Origin: Kryptolebias marmoratus
Taxonomy: Eukaryota; Chordata; Actinopteri; Cyprinodontiformes; Rivulidae
DNA: 64,000 nt
Direction: 5' to 3'
Assembly: GCF_001649575.2 (NCBI RefSeq)
Contig: NC_051450.1
Location: 7,168,645 to 7,232,644 of the forward strand
How positions within the stretch are numbered: the stretch's first letter is position 1; each line of letters starts with the position of its first letter. The notes beneath the pieces were generated by a model that worked only from the letters and a program-made list of their open reading frames with translations, was not told the DNA's origin and made no database searches. This document shows positions 11,321 through 23,163 of the stretch, piece by piece. A program made the position numbers and the translations under genes.

Positions 11321-12330
11321 ATTAAAAAGACAAAAAGCACCTGATGTGTCGAAACCAAAAGCTGCTGTTTGGTCTCATCAGTCCCAGAAACTTCTCCCAC
11401 ACACTTTGGGTCTTGTCAACATGCATTTTGTAATTGCTCACATTATCCAGTGTGTGTGTCTGTACGTGTATGTAAAACTATTGTCCTTCTGTGTTTTAAG
11501 ACTGGGTTGCTTTGTAAATGTACTGCACTTTAGAAATGATTTGATTAGATTTGATTTGATTTAATCATATTGGCAGCTGTGGTCAGAGGAACATGGAGCT
11601 GCTTGGAGATGGTCTTGTAAGCTTTACCTTTAACACAAATATCTGTAATCTTCTTTCTGAACTCCTCAGACAGCTCTAATTTTTAGGTAGTGTCTCACTA
11701 GGCTGCCGCTGTTAGTTAGTGATCAGTTAGTAAATTAAAATTGTGGAAAAGTTGCCAGGTTTTGGATGCCCACATTGTACCCATCTTGCCACCACGTTTA
11801 TTCTACTGGAGTATACCCTAGAAATGAAGACAGGGAGATTTGAATCAATTTTTTAATAATTATTATTTATCATCAGTGTGGTTTTTAGTCTTAGGCATGT
11901 TTTCTGTCAAAGGTGATCTCCCCTGCAGGTGTCAAAATACACCTCAAACCTTCTTGAGATGGGTTGCAGATGCCATCAACAACTCGGTCACAGTTTTGAG
12001 ACAGAAGTTGTCCTACAAATGTTTTGAAAACTCTGTTCAAGTGACAGGACTGCAAGTCTCTTAGAACTCACAAGAGGAAGTTGAAAACCACCGTGAATGT
12101 CCTAATACAGTCAGGAGGCTCTGTCACGAATGCTGTTCAGCAATTAGACAACCTAGTGAGATGCTACCTTTGCTTTCTCCAGACCATGTTTAGTGTGAAC
12201 AACCCTTTAAAGGCTGAATGCACCTGCGTAATTAGGTCAAACGTTCAGTTTGAAACATGACTAAAAGTCTCTTTAAGGGTACCAACAAATCTGTCCATAC
12301 CAATGTAAGCTTATCTTTCTAAAATAAGAA
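11320..12330. mobile_element. Decayed DNA-transposon remnant(s), Tc1/mariner-like
   Basis: The segments GGTCTCATCAGTCCCAGAA (11372) and GGAGCTGCTTGGAGATGGTC (11595) with CTCCTCAGACAGCTC (11664) resemble the antisense text of teleost Tc1/mariner-family elements, and TTTCTCCAGACCATG lies further along at 12174. The 11812-12060 part (GAAATGAAGACAGGGAGATTTGA, then a CTGCAGGTGTCAAAATACA block) is paralogous to 63482-63710. No intact transposase frame or clean ends are seen. Confidence 0.45.
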
Positions 12331-13100
12331 AATAATTTCTTTTTAATTTTTTTTTTTTACTTTATCACATACTAAAGGCATGCAGATACACGTTAGACAA
12401 CTGCTTTTCACCTAATCACTTTTCATGACAAGTGAAGCTTTCAATAAGCTGTAATGGTACCACCAAATTGATCTGTTTTTGTATGTCTAAATATATCTGG
12501 CAAATTCTGTAAGGGTGGCCTGGGTACCATCTTGTAGGACCCAACCTTAAAAAAAAAAAAAAGTAAATCCATTATTCCATGGAACCACTTACATTATTTC
12601 TATTTTTATATATGATTTAGAACTAGGACTATATCCAGCCAGACTTCATTTATATGTGAACAATACAGTCAGTTATATAGCAACCCTCTCTCTGAAGCAG
12701 GCTGTTGAACTTTTACAGGAAGCTTTTCAGTCAATGCAGAAACCACTTAACACAGCTTCATCTGGAATCTGGATTGGACATTTTACAGACATTGGACACT
12801 CTTCAAAACAGATAGTCATTTCTGATATCTATTTTTCTATTAGGTGTGAACATTGAAACCCTCTTTTTAAAACTTTTACAAATGTATTTTTTAGAAATCA
12901 CAAATTTGTATCCAGTGTAGAATAGCTTAGACAAGGTTTGACGAGTAAAGCTATTTTAGATTTTGAACCAGAGCTGCTCTAAGGTTGTCCAAAAGTCAAA
13001 AGGTCTGTGAAATGACCCTTTATCTAACTGACGAACCTGAAGCTGGGAATCGGAAGCTAACTTGACCAAGTTTTCTGCAGTCATTTTGTCTCTAGATTCT
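12331..13100 (+). other. Intron 1 sequence, unassigned
   Basis: AT-rich DNA with poly(A) runs near 12550. I see nothing else to assign. Confidence 0.35.
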
Positions 13101-13104
13101 TTTT

Positions 13105-13425
13105 TTTGTTAGTCTCAGCCCCTGAATGTCTGAACGAAGCTGAAATCCTTTTCCCTCCAACACTGACAGGGTTATTTCATTTTTTAAATGGATCTTTGTG
13201 GCGCTCTTGCTTTCCAGTGTCAAAATATGGGAAAATAGATGTTAAATTGCCTTTTGATTTTCCAGCAATTTTATTGTTTTACTGTTTTACATATAAAAAA
13301 TATTTTTTTTTAAATATCAATTCCTCATTTTTGACAGTAAAAGAAGGAAAACATTTGTCGTTTGATTTACAAAGCTCATTCCTGATGGAAAAATCCATTC
13401 ATCAAAACATGCACTGAGCGTACGG
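13105..13425. repeat. Dispersed repeat, paralogous to 50690-51075
   Basis: Ordered similarities to the second block include TGACAGGGTTATTT (13163 and 50735), GCGCTCTTGC (13201 and 50774), GTGTCAAAATATG followed by GAAAA (13217 and 50801), and CCTGATG..AAAATCCA followed by CAAAACATGCAC (13380 and 51030). The order and spacing are kept while the sequence between has diverged. No coding potential is shared. Confidence 0.6.
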
Positions 13426-14780
13426 TATCTGCTATAATTTTACTCTCACTTTCATCAGTTTGTTTTTCGTATTTTCAGCATTTAGAGGTCAGTTTAACAA
13501 GATTGCTAGTTGCTTGCTTTGTATTTGTACCTCACTCTTAAGATTTGTGCAGAAACAGGGACGGGTCACACAAAATCTACTGTAGATCAGAGATCGGCGG
13601 CTCATTGGCTTGATGAAATGTCCTTAGTAGACGACATAGTGAACACATGAAGACATACGCTGTTGGTGTTTGCCCTGGTAATCCATCACAGATCAGATTA
13701 AGGAGGGACAGGCAGGGATTAGAAGTCAGGAGGACTTGGCTGAATGACCAGCCAGACTTAAAGGGGTCATGTGTCTGGGGTATGACATGGATAACAAACA
13801 AAGCCATGATCCTGTCAGACTCATTCTTGTCATATCAGCCAAGTCCCTTAAACACTAGCTTTCATATTTAATAATAGTGCCACTTGATTAGTTTTCAATA
13901 AAAGAACAAATCAGGTTTAAGTCAAAGGTTGAGCCTAAAAAAAAAACATAAAGAACATTAAACATAAAGTTTCCTGAAACATTAAAGTTATCGAACTGGT
14001 TTGGGACAGACACTGCCATGGTCCTGTAGTTTTCCCAGCATGCAGTGCAGTGACTGTATCTACGTTATGCAACACTCTTTTTTTGCATACTGTTTACAAT
14101 TATATACCATGTGGAAAATCCTTGAATCAATGTCAGCTGTTTTTAAAACTTTTTTTTTTTTAATGAGATTACTTCCACCTCCTGCCACAGGCACACACAA
14201 CAAACTAGAGCAGCAACTTTAGAAGTTATTAGAGTTTCTCCAATGGAAGATGAGGAATAAATGATGCCAAAGATCACAGTGTCAAATGCCCAACAGATGA
14301 CAGGGAACACTCACATATAACCTGAGGACAAGCTGATGAATGACACTAAAGATACTGCAGCTCTGTCTCCATGCTTTAGTCTTTATAAAGGTTTAATTTT
14401 TATCAAGAGGCTTTACTTTAGCGTTCTGACTGGTGGAATTTGGCCTGGTTCAGGCAGTTGTTTAATCAGTTTGTCTTTTTTTCTGTTTGTTTCTTTCTGT
14501 AAAGCAAAGGTTTTCCAGATGGTTCCGTTTGAACACACCATATGTCATGTCAGGTCAGGCCACAACTGCAGACGATGATTTCTTGACAGTGAACATGAGT
14601 CAGAAAGGAGCCTGTTTCAGTCGACAGCAGTGAGAGTTCTTAAGGGCAAAAACATTTCAGTTACATTTTAGGAACATGGAAAATAAGAGTTTTATGCTTC
14701 AGTTTAATGGTTTTCGAACAATTTTATAAACACTTTAAGACAAGGACAACAGTTGACATGCTGAAGAAGTGCCATTTCTA
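13426..14780 (+). other. Intron 1 sequence, unassigned
   Basis: No exon or complete element is seen. A block at 13560-13860 has open frames on both strands, but neither translation resembles a known domain. Confidence 0.35.
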
Positions 14781-14784
14781 GAAA

Positions 14785-15130
14785 AATTAAAGGCCTAGCA
14801 TTCCTTGAAGGAATGCATATCGTCCGCCATCTTTCATAACCAGAATTTTAGACTAAGATCATCTTATATGTTGAAAAACACAGAGTTGTAGCCATTTTGG
14901 TAAAACCCTAAAGATAACAAATTGTGCCATTTTATACAATATTGTAAGATGTCGCACTATAGTTTTAGCACAATATTAATAACATTGACTGAATTATAGC
15001 TTATTTTGCACTTTCTGATGTCAGTTGGCTGTGGTGGCCAACAATCTTTTTCATTTAGGGCTAATTTATGTAGCTCTTGAAAACTACCAAAATCGTTAGA
15101 CATTTTTCAACCAGCCATTTTGTCTTTTAA
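14785..15130. repeat. Dispersed repeat related to 41460-41810
   Basis: It shares the text AAGATCATCTTAT followed by a GTAGCCATTTTGGT block (14855-14905) with AAGATCATCTTAT..ATAACCATTGTAG at 41514-41560. It belongs loosely with the AGCTAAAATTTGGTGTGGTA group by its CCGCCATCTT and AGCCATTTT phrases. Class unknown. Confidence 0.4.
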
Positions 15131-16690
15131 GCAACACAGGAGCTGTTGTACCACTACCTTGATTGGTTCATTTGTGTAAGGGTGTGACAATGGTACTGTG
15201 GTATGTTAAGGTTGTATATAACTGGGCTGGGACTGTTGGAGACTAGTTGATGAACAACATTTGCATGAGAGTCGACCAAATTTATTTAAACGTTAAGCGG
15301 GGTTTATCAATTTCCTCACATGAGTCACAGATGACATTACCCTCACAGATGATAAATAGTTATTAAAAGCTGCTCCAAAACTGCCTGTCTTCATTTCTAA
15401 AGTCCAGTAGATTAAATCATAAACATGGGGTTGGCACAAAACATGTTGGGTACAAAAAAATGTGCATGGCCAAGAATACAGTTTTACAAGCCGTGTGCTC
15501 ATAATAAGTCATAATTTTCAAAAATAATTACAGCTTGCTGTTTGCAAACACTCAGGTTTCAGTGAAACTAACTGGAAATTTGCATATTTTTTCTTGATTT
15601 TGAGTTGCCGGCTAGTCTTCAATAGTTACAGCTTATTAAGATGCTACCTTTAGTTTAGATATAAACATTTCCAATTAAAAAGCACAAATATTTTAAAAGC
15701 TTCAGAACTTCCCTAAATTCTATGAATGCTTTACTTTGTACACCAATATTCTAACCTCACAGAACATGATTACTGCATAGTATTTGACTCAAGATAAAAA
15801 TAAGAATGCACAAAAAGTTCTAAAAACACCCCTCCAATGTACTTTTCACCTACAGTAATTGGATTTATTCTATTTACCCTTTTGTTTTTAGTAGATACGT
15901 GTCAGTATTATCCCAATAAGTTAGCCAATTAGCTGCTAGCTTATAAAGTGAAAGTGCAGCAGCCAAGAAAGCATGGACGTTTTCCAAACGCATGTGCTTG
16001 AAAGCCATTGAACACTTGGCCAAGTGGAGCACTGTATTTAATCCAACTACTAATGCTGTAGTGGCATCCAGAGACAAGCGTTGGCTTCAACTTGCACACC
16101 TTCTGGTAATATTTTTAATTTTCCCTCTTCTTTTGTTTCAGCTTGTGTTGCTGATTTGGCAGCAGATTCACGTAGAGCCTCCCAGCTTTATTGGCGCAAA
16201 CTTGTTCTTTAGATTTGAAGAATCCCTTTAGCAATTCCTAAATTCCTCTTTGCATCTGGCACCATTCGTTCAGATTGAGCTGAGTGTTTTTTGTTTTTTT
16301 TCTTTACTTGCACCAGCTTTCTTTAGGTGGCAAATGCCCCCTGCGTCAAAATATCTGTGCAGACTGTCCTGCAATGGCAGGTCCAGCTGTAAGCCAGGCA
16401 GGGACTCTATTTTCAGCAGTGTGGGATCAAACCTACGTAGTGTCAACAGGTGGATAAACTAACCAGCAGCATGACCTTCTGTTGCTCCGTCCTGTTTTCT
16501 TCTCCCTCTATCATTCAGTTTTTTAGTGGGATTTGTTCATAGAATGGTATTCATGATGCATATTATATACACCAACTTACCACATGCAAACACAGGGGAA
16601 CAAAAGCACCCTTGCAGTGGTTTTTACAAGACAAATAACTTATCCTATAGGTCGGTTTGTTAGTTTGGTTGATCATTTTTCACTTTTCCT
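15131..16690 (+). other. Intron 1 sequence, unassigned
   Basis: AT-rich DNA. I see no exon, RNA gene or complete transposon. Confidence 0.35.
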
Positions 16691-16699
16691 TGGCATTAA

Positions 16700-16925
16700 A
16701 GAACAACACACCAAATGACTTATAATAAATATCTATTATTGTTGTCAGTCCTAAACCATCCATCCATTTTTTGTACCCAAATGGATACAAAGTCAGGAGC
16801 AGGTACCTACCTCCTGCAGTTATTGAGAGGGGAGAGAGGAGGGGGGACAGGTTTTCGGTCCATGACAGGTGTCTTAAACCATTTGGCACTAATTTATTCT
16901 TAAAGAAGAAAAAAAAAAAACCTGG
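16700..16925 (-). mobile_element. SINE fragment nested in another repeat, with target duplication
   Basis: 16760-16871 is the minus-strand tail of the common teleost SINE seen also at 45.6 kb: CCATCCATCCATTTTTTG, then GAGCAGGTACC, GAGAGGGGAGAG, GGACAGG and GGTCCATGACAGG. It is flanked by TCCTAAACCAT (16749-16759) and TCTTAAACCAT (16872-16882), a 10/11 match and therefore a target-site duplication. The host sequence (ACCAAATGACTT ... GTTGTCAGTCCTAAACCATTTGGCAC) exists without the insert on the other strand at about 20885-20945. Confidence 0.7.
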
Positions 16926-18190
16926 GCTATAAGTCAACCCTGCTGATCAACAAGTCCTAAAAGTGACGGACTTCATTTGTCATGTCAGCAAAACTCTGTC
17001 TCACTTTGCTTATGTAACTATATTCTGGAGGACAAAAAGTTACCAGTGTGTTACTTGTGACAACTGGGGGGTCGACATGTTTTTGTTTTTTGTTTTTTTA
17101 ATAAAGGGAGTTCCATCCAATACAAACATGGTATTTTTTGTATTTTTTAATATTCTTGCTGTTTAAGCATTAGGTTTGTCATCCCTACTACAGATTAAGA
17201 TCTGAATAAATGACCTTAAGTCCATTAGTTTACAAAAAAAACCCCAACAATCTCTGGGATTAAATGTTCCAAACTAAATATTCTGGAGCAAAAATGCCTT
17301 CACCATCCAACCACAGAGCTCCACAATGTTCCAAACATTAGCATCAACAGTACAAAGAGGGAAATCTTAGAACCAAACTCCATTTCTAGCAGCTTTGTCT
17401 CACTGTCAATAATGACAGAAAACAAAAAAACATTTCAGAATTTATATATTAACATTTTTGTCAGCTGTTCTTTTGACAATAGCATAACAGAAAAAATAAA
17501 TAAATACTTAGCATAAGTCAACATTCTGTTTAACTGAGGAAAATAAATATTTTATAAAAATAAAAAAAGGTCAAAAATGTTATCCTGTATTTGTCTAGTT
17601 TTTTATTTTTTTCTTATTTTTATCATTTTAAACCACTTCTTTTACCCTAAAGGTTGGTAGATATTAATGTGGGGGTCTTTATAACCAACTTTTTAAAAAA
17701 AAAATTGCTTTTCCTCTATTCTGAACACAAAAAAAACAGAAATTAGCTCGACAATAATCTGACTATGAAACAGACATTAGGCAATAACTGACAGCAGGGG
17801 GAGGTTCATGTAACAGCAGCCTTATGAGTTGGAACAGTCCACTTTAGGGGTTGTGAGCTCGTAATATCAGATTCTTCTACGTTTAAATATAAAGATATAA
17901 AGTTTAAAATGTATGATTACAGGTAATATGTAATGTAATAATTCAACACCACCCCCAACCTGAGGTTTTACCCTTTTTCCTGGATGACTGAGAATCTACA
18001 CCAGCATATCCCTCTTGCTATTTTTTCTATTTTGTTGCCTTACAACATGGAATTCAAGATGTTTTTTTTTTTTTATTTTAAAAATCTAAAATTGACAAAC
18101 CGTGTATAAATATGTAGTCAGCACCCAGAACTTAAAACCTGTGTGCTGGAGGACCGCTAACGGGAGCTACTCTTGGTGGCTTTGCACCCT
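16926..18190 (+). other. Intron 1 sequence with a Tc1-like terminal remnant
   Basis: Near 18028-18130 the text TTTTGTTGCCTTACAACATGG and ATAAATATGTAGTCAGCACCC resembles ends of teleost Tc1-like elements. The rest is AT-rich with nothing assignable. Confidence 0.3.
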
Positions 18191-18192
18191 GT

Positions 18193-18616
18193 TGTCAGGT
18201 TAGTGAGTGAATGGTTTGGACCCGAATGCAGGCTGACACACAGAACTCAAAAGAAAAATAAATTTATTTAAAATAATAAAACTAAATGACAAAAATGAAT
18301 ACCAAGGGCGAGACACGAGGAAAACCGGACAGCATATGTGAACGACAATGAGCCAGTGGGGAAGTGAAGAAGATGAACTGGTTTTAAAGATGGGTGATTT
18401 GAAAGTGAACACAGGTGACTGATTATAAACAAGGAGCAGGTGTGCGTGGTTGAGGCAGGTTGACAAGTAATGATCAGAGGAAAAGTGAATAATGATGATA
18501 AGGAACACTGAGGGCACAGGGAGCAAAACAGCACAAGAACTTACAACATAATCACAGATACAATAAACCTAATACAAAAATAAACTCAAAAAATAACTGT
18601 AAGAAGCACCCTGACA
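18193..18616 (-). repeat. LTR-like dispersed repeat, copy B
   Basis: Read on the minus strand it starts TGTCAGGGTGC (18616 leftwards) and ends AACCTGACA (18193). It contains a TCTTTAAAACCAG TATA-like site and AATAAATTTATTT poly(A)-signal region in the same order as copies A and C. Termini of the TG..CA kind support a solo LTR. I see no clear target duplication. Confidence 0.5.
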
Positions 18617-19080
18617 CGTCTAAGAGGACCTGGCTAGCTAATGGCTTTTCAACAGCGCAGAGTCGAGCTTCCAAAGCTACCAGAGAACTACGTTTATTGC
18701 TAAAGGAGGCAGAGGACTAGCTAAACATCTGACACACAGATCAAGTGAAGCCATAAAAAACCAAGAGAGAACCAGACTCCATGCTAAGCTAAAGCTAGCT
18801 AGAGCTCGTAGACACCAAAGCACTGCTTAAACCAAAAAAACAGTCAGCAAAGTGAAACTAGTTATGATATAAAAATGGCGGCTAATGAGCATAGCGACCA
18901 GCCAACTAGCATGCAAGCAAATATGGCCAAGCTCTCTGCTGTGGTAGATGCTTTGAGCAAGAAATGTGAAGGCTTGGTGGTATGCTGTAGGTGGAATTAA
19001 ACTACACTCTTTAAGTTGAACTTGCGGACCTGCCGAAGGGCTCAGAGGGTCCATGGCCTACAGAGTTTATGACAGAGCTT
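18617..19080 (+). other. Possible LINE 5' fragment, weak
   Basis: A frame starting at 18875 (ATGGCGGCTAATGAGCATAG) runs about 37 codons with a polar, helical character like the start of an L1-type ORF1, then is lost. The upstream text has several GCTAGCTA motifs. The assignment is weak. Confidence 0.2.
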
Positions 19081-19084
19081 TAAA

Positions 19085-20415
19085 AGAAGTAATTAGGAAT
19101 GTTCAAGAAGCCTGTGTTCAGATAACAAACTGAGTTGGAAATTTTACAGCTCCAGGTGTGTAGCATCTGGTAACTTGTTTGAAGATATCAAATATAATAT
19201 TAATGAGTAAATGCATATTGTTCATATTTACAGGGTTTGACCAAAACAGCTATAACTCCATCCCATCTCATCATTAAATGACATAAAAGGTATCAAGATA
19301 TAAGTTTCTTTAAAGAATGCTAAGCCTTTAATTTACCTTCATTTTAATCTCTAAAGAACCTGAAGCGATTTAAATTCTAATCAATAAAACTGAAAGGTAG
19401 CACTATAAAGAATGATCAGAGCGGTGTAGACAATAATCTGATGAAGCAACAATATCACTGGTTTTGGAGGATTTGAGACATAATTGCCTTGATTATCTTG
19501 ATGGCTGGATACATTTTTTCAAATGCATCTAACTGCAGCATTTATTTAGAGTTACTCTGAAGATTTATCCTCTAAGTATAACTGTATTTGTACTGGAGAT
19601 CAAACAGGTAATGTCCTTCCAGACAGAAATGAATGGTGTACCTGTGTTAGCCTTGTTTGAGTGAAAGGCCTGTTATCAGCCATGGTGTGGGAGTGTCGCA
19701 GCAGAGCGTGAATGTGAAAAATATCACACCTAACATCTACAGAAAAGAATTGGATTGACCTAAGGGGTCCCAACACTAATAGCTGAAAGGACTGTGGACT
19801 TTGTGGCCCGTTTACACTTGTCATGATACTGCCTGCATATATTTACATATTATAAAGAAGTCAGCTCTTTTCCTTTCAGAATGCCTTCAATGATTTTGTA
19901 AATTTCATGTTGGATGATAAAGTAGCTGTGCAGCCTTGAAATGTTCTAAATCACATTTACAGGGAAAAACAGAGCTAGTATGCTAAAGGAAGTTTCACAG
20001 AGAGGGATGTTTTAGAAAGAACTGAAAAGAATCCAGTGTATTTCTATTGGAAAGACTTTGTCAATAAAGGGAAATATTCTGAAAAATATAAAAGTTACAA
20101 AAACCAAAAGTCATCATAGCACCTATTTTTTTGAAATAGCTGGACAATTGTAATCTACAGTATGAATGGCTGAAATATTCCAAAGTATATAAAAGTAGTT
20201 AGATTTAACATAATGTAAGGAAAGAAGAAAAAAAAAAACTTGAGAACAACTGAGTAGCATTCACACAATAAGAGCTTTTGCCAGTCTAATTAGGTACATT
20301 CAAGAAGCATGTTTTCGGATAACAAACCGAGAAGATAACTTGTTCCAATATGTAGCAGCTGTTACTTTGTTTGAAGGTATGAAATATAATATTAATGAGT
20401 AAATGCATAATTATA
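19085..20415. repeat. Pair of direct repeats 1.2 kb apart
   Basis: 19085-19215 and 20285-20415 share TAATTAGG, TTCAAGAAGC, GATAACAAAC, a GTAGCA..TTTGTTTGAAG stretch and AAATATAATATTAATGAGTAAATGCAT in the same order. The intervening 1.1 kb is AT-rich and unassigned. The pair could be the ends of a larger non-autonomous element or a local duplication. Confidence 0.55.
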
Positions 20416-21435
20416 TGAATACCATTAAATGGATATTTTCAAAATGTATGTGTACAGAAGGTGCAGATCCTCTCATTTAACTTTACCTTTGTTGCCTTTT
20501 CATGACACCACAGTGGAACAAAAATGAACAAACCATTTTCTCTCTGCTGAGGGCCCAGTCTGCTTTTTTAGAGAGTGAGAAGAGATATTAGCCTCTTTTC
20601 ATTCTCAAATACCAATTATTTTGTCAGAGCCCTTAGTGGGATTGGTGCCCCGAGGCACTGACAGTAAATGCAGCAGCGGTTCTTTTAGGAGTGTTTAATT
20701 ACTGTAATAACAGGCAACATCTCTGTCTATTGTTAGGAAAAGTGGTGGAAGAATGTAAATGGACCAAACATAGGACCAGTTCTCTAACTGTGTACTTATC
20801 TAGCATCAAAACTCCAGGAACTAGTCCCCCCTGTCCCTCCCACAAACACAGAAGATGAATGGATGAACAAACATAAGCATGGTGTGGTGCCAAATGGTTT
20901 AGGACCGACAACATTAATTGATATTTTTCAAGTCATTTGGTTTATAGTTTCTCTGTGTCACTAAAAAGGGAAACTTGAGTCCCACTCTGGCCCTGATTCA
21001 ACATATAGCTACAGGATGATTTCCACATATTGTCTTTGCTTATTTTTTGCTTTCCTTTGTCCATTTTCTCCACATCACAGCCTCACTATCTTAAAGTTAT
21101 TCATTTACTTTAGCTGGCAGTTTGTGGCATGTTCAGGATCATGCCACAAACATGCCAGCACAACCATGTTAGATGTTGTTCCATTACTCAGGCCTGGACC
21201 AATCATCCTCCTGACATATGGCGCAGACATGCTACTTTTCTTCCTGACTCTCTACCTGTCAAACCAAAAGATAAATGTTACAATGCACTGTAGGAAATTA
21301 TGCAGAGAGGGAGGGCACAGGCACGCCAGTAAATTAACTTTTTAGAGAGACCCAGTAAAAACACCATCTTCTTCAGATACTTTATGATCTTGGACTGTCT
21401 GAATCTACAGGATTAAGAAATTCAAATCACATTGA
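20416..21435. other. Intron 1 sequence with an uninterrupted copy of the 16.7 kb host repeat
   Basis: 20885-20945 on the minus strand carries ACCAAATGACTT and GTTGTCGGTCCTAAACCATT followed by TGGCAC, which is the uninterrupted target of the SINE at 16760-16871. No exon is recognised elsewhere. Confidence 0.45.
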
Positions 21436-21438
21436 TTC

Positions 21439-21440
<2 letters not shown>

Positions 21441-21470
<30 letters not shown>
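21441..21470. repeat. (AAT)n microsatellite
   Basis: Ten perfect AAT units. Confidence 0.95.
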
Positions 21471-21472
<2 letters not shown>

Positions 21473-21529
21473 ATTTTATTGACACTTTCAGAAAGTAATT
21501 ATTAGGATGACATCAGCAACTGATTAACC

Positions 21530-22330
21530 TTCTGAGTTAACGTGATTCAAGATGACCGCCACGCCAAAGTGATTTTATAAAACACAAAAATGGCTAAAAC
21601 TTGGTCAGTTTTACAGATATTGACCTAACTTTTAATGTGGTAGCATGAACACATAATCTGAGCTCTAACTCATTGTGTGGGATATTTTTTATTTTATTTT
21701 GCCATTATCCATTGGAATTAACTCTGACAAATCTGTTTGTTAGGAAAATATGTCACGATCCACTGAACAGATTTTAATGAAATCTTCATAAACTAATCAT
21801 TTAGTTGATATCTAAAACTGATTAGTTTTTGAAGTTGATCTGATTTAAGATTGCCATTACAGAATGGCTATAATGCAATAATAAGTCAGTTTTACATATA
21901 AAGTTTTGAGCTAAAATTTGGTGTGGTAGCAGCAGGAAGTCATTCCCAAACATTTTCTAAGCGCTAACAGATTGTGCATGATCTTTGTTTAAAAGCATCA
22001 TCCCCAACACATTCTTAAGTGCAACACACTGCGCAACATTTTTGCTTAAAACATCCCTTTCACTGTTGGAATCAACTCTGTCTGTTAGCAAAATATCTCA
22101 TGAACCACCAGACGGAAAGCAATTATTGGGTTGATGTCTACACCTGATTATATTTCGAGTCAACTAAATTCAACATGGTTGCCAAAGCTAATCCAATTAA
22201 ATGACTGTGCTTCAGTGAATTTTATATTGAGCTAAAATGTGGTGTGGTAGTAGCTGACAGTCATTCACAACACATCCTACAAGTGGTAACAAGTCTATGC
22301 AAGCTGTCAGATAAAATTGCACATAACATT
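21530..22330. repeat. Cluster of AGCTAAAATTTGGTGTGGTA-type repeat units
   Basis: Similar phrases return several times. GATGACCGCCAC, GATTGCCATTAC and CATGGTTGCCAAAGC mark unit starts near 21551, 21850 and 22174. CTAACTTTTAATGTGGTAGC, GCTAAAATTTGGTGTGGTAG and GCTAAAATGTGGTGTGGTAG lie at 21624, 21912 and 22234. ATCTCATGAACCACCAGA and ATGTCACGATCCACTGAAC lie at 22094 and 21750. The spacing is about 300 bases, so this looks like a short tandem series of the element found singly at 8195. Confidence 0.6.
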
Positions 22331-22458
22331 TTCACAGTTTGACCAAAACAGCTACAACTTCAAGTAGAAGTTTAAAACTGTGTCATAAAAGGCAGGTGAT
22401 ATGCAGGCAGGGGACAGTGCACTTCTTAAACTCAAACACTGCAAGTAAGTCTGTGCTG

Positions 22459-22540
22459 TTAACCCTCTCAGGCTCAAATTAAGTTTGAGCAACAGGAAAA
22501 ATCAGATATGTTGTTGCAATGCCTGCCTTGAGAGGGTTAA
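22459..22540. mobile_element. Minute piggyBac-like MITE with TTAA duplication
   Basis: TTAA at 22459-22462 and 22537-22540 flank inverted ends CCCTCTCAGGC and GCCTTGAGAGGG. A TTAA target site with CCCT-type inverted termini is the piggyBac signature. The body is only about 74 bases and non-coding. Confidence 0.6.
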
Positions 22541-23112
22541 TGTCCTGAAACAAACAGAAAGTCGGGCAAAAAAAAGGATTTTGATTCCTTTTTTTTATTA
22601 TTTCCAGCCTTCACATTTGATCAAATTCCCTGAAAAGATTTTGACGCATCGACTTCAAACTTACACCATTAAGACATAGGGGAATAAAAGTAATCAAAAT
22701 CTTGCGTTTTCGCCACACTGTGTGGGCGTGGCAAGACTTCAAACTTTGGCTTCTAGCCACGGAATACAAATTAACCACAATAATGTTATAATGCGAACAT
22801 AAAAAGCCAGATCTGCACCAAGGTGCAAATGTTTTGTCAGAGTCTGGGCCTCAGCTCATCTACATGTCAATATTCTGCTGTTGTTTTAGCCTAGCCCACT
22901 GAGAACAGGAAGTTACACTTTTTTTAAGGATCTCATTCTCTGACCCGCGTCACCATATTAACTAAAAACTGTGTGAGATAATAGACATCAAGTTAAAGTG
23001 ACATGGTATGAAAAACTGACTTTGCACTATGTATGTGATAATAAACTTCATGTATGTTGTATCTCAGCAAAATGCTATTTATTCACCATCATGGTCTTTG
23101 TCTTTCGTGTAG
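22541..23112. other. Intron 1 end, repeat-like
   Basis: The sequence resembles a dispersed element (GTGTGGGCGTGGCAAGACTT at 22721; CTCATTCTCTGACCC at 22931) but its limits are not visible. The last 25 bases form the pyrimidine tract and acceptor (GTCTTTGTCTTTCGTGTAG) of the next exon. Confidence 0.4.
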
Positions 23113-23163
23113 GCTGTCATGGAGGAGGCTGACCTGCTGAAAGAGAGGATCCAGGCAATCACG
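23113..23163 (+). CDS. palm2: Paralemmin-2 exon with the start codon
   Basis: The acceptor CTTTCGTGTAG|GCTGTC is followed after six bases by the ATG at 23119 (context GTCATGG). It encodes residues 1-15, MEEADLLKERIQAIT, in phase 0, with the donor ACG|GTAGAG. This is the paralemmin-family N-terminus (Glu-rich start, then an ..ERLQAI.. heptad), and a 15-residue first coding exon is what I recall for mammalian PALM2. It opens the N-terminal coiled coil. Identification as PALM2 rather than another paralemmin rests on AKAP2 lying downstream on the same strand. Confidence 0.85.

Noticed and set aside
13577..13871. Overlapping plus and minus frames
   Set aside because: Neither translation looks like a known domain and there are no exon signals.
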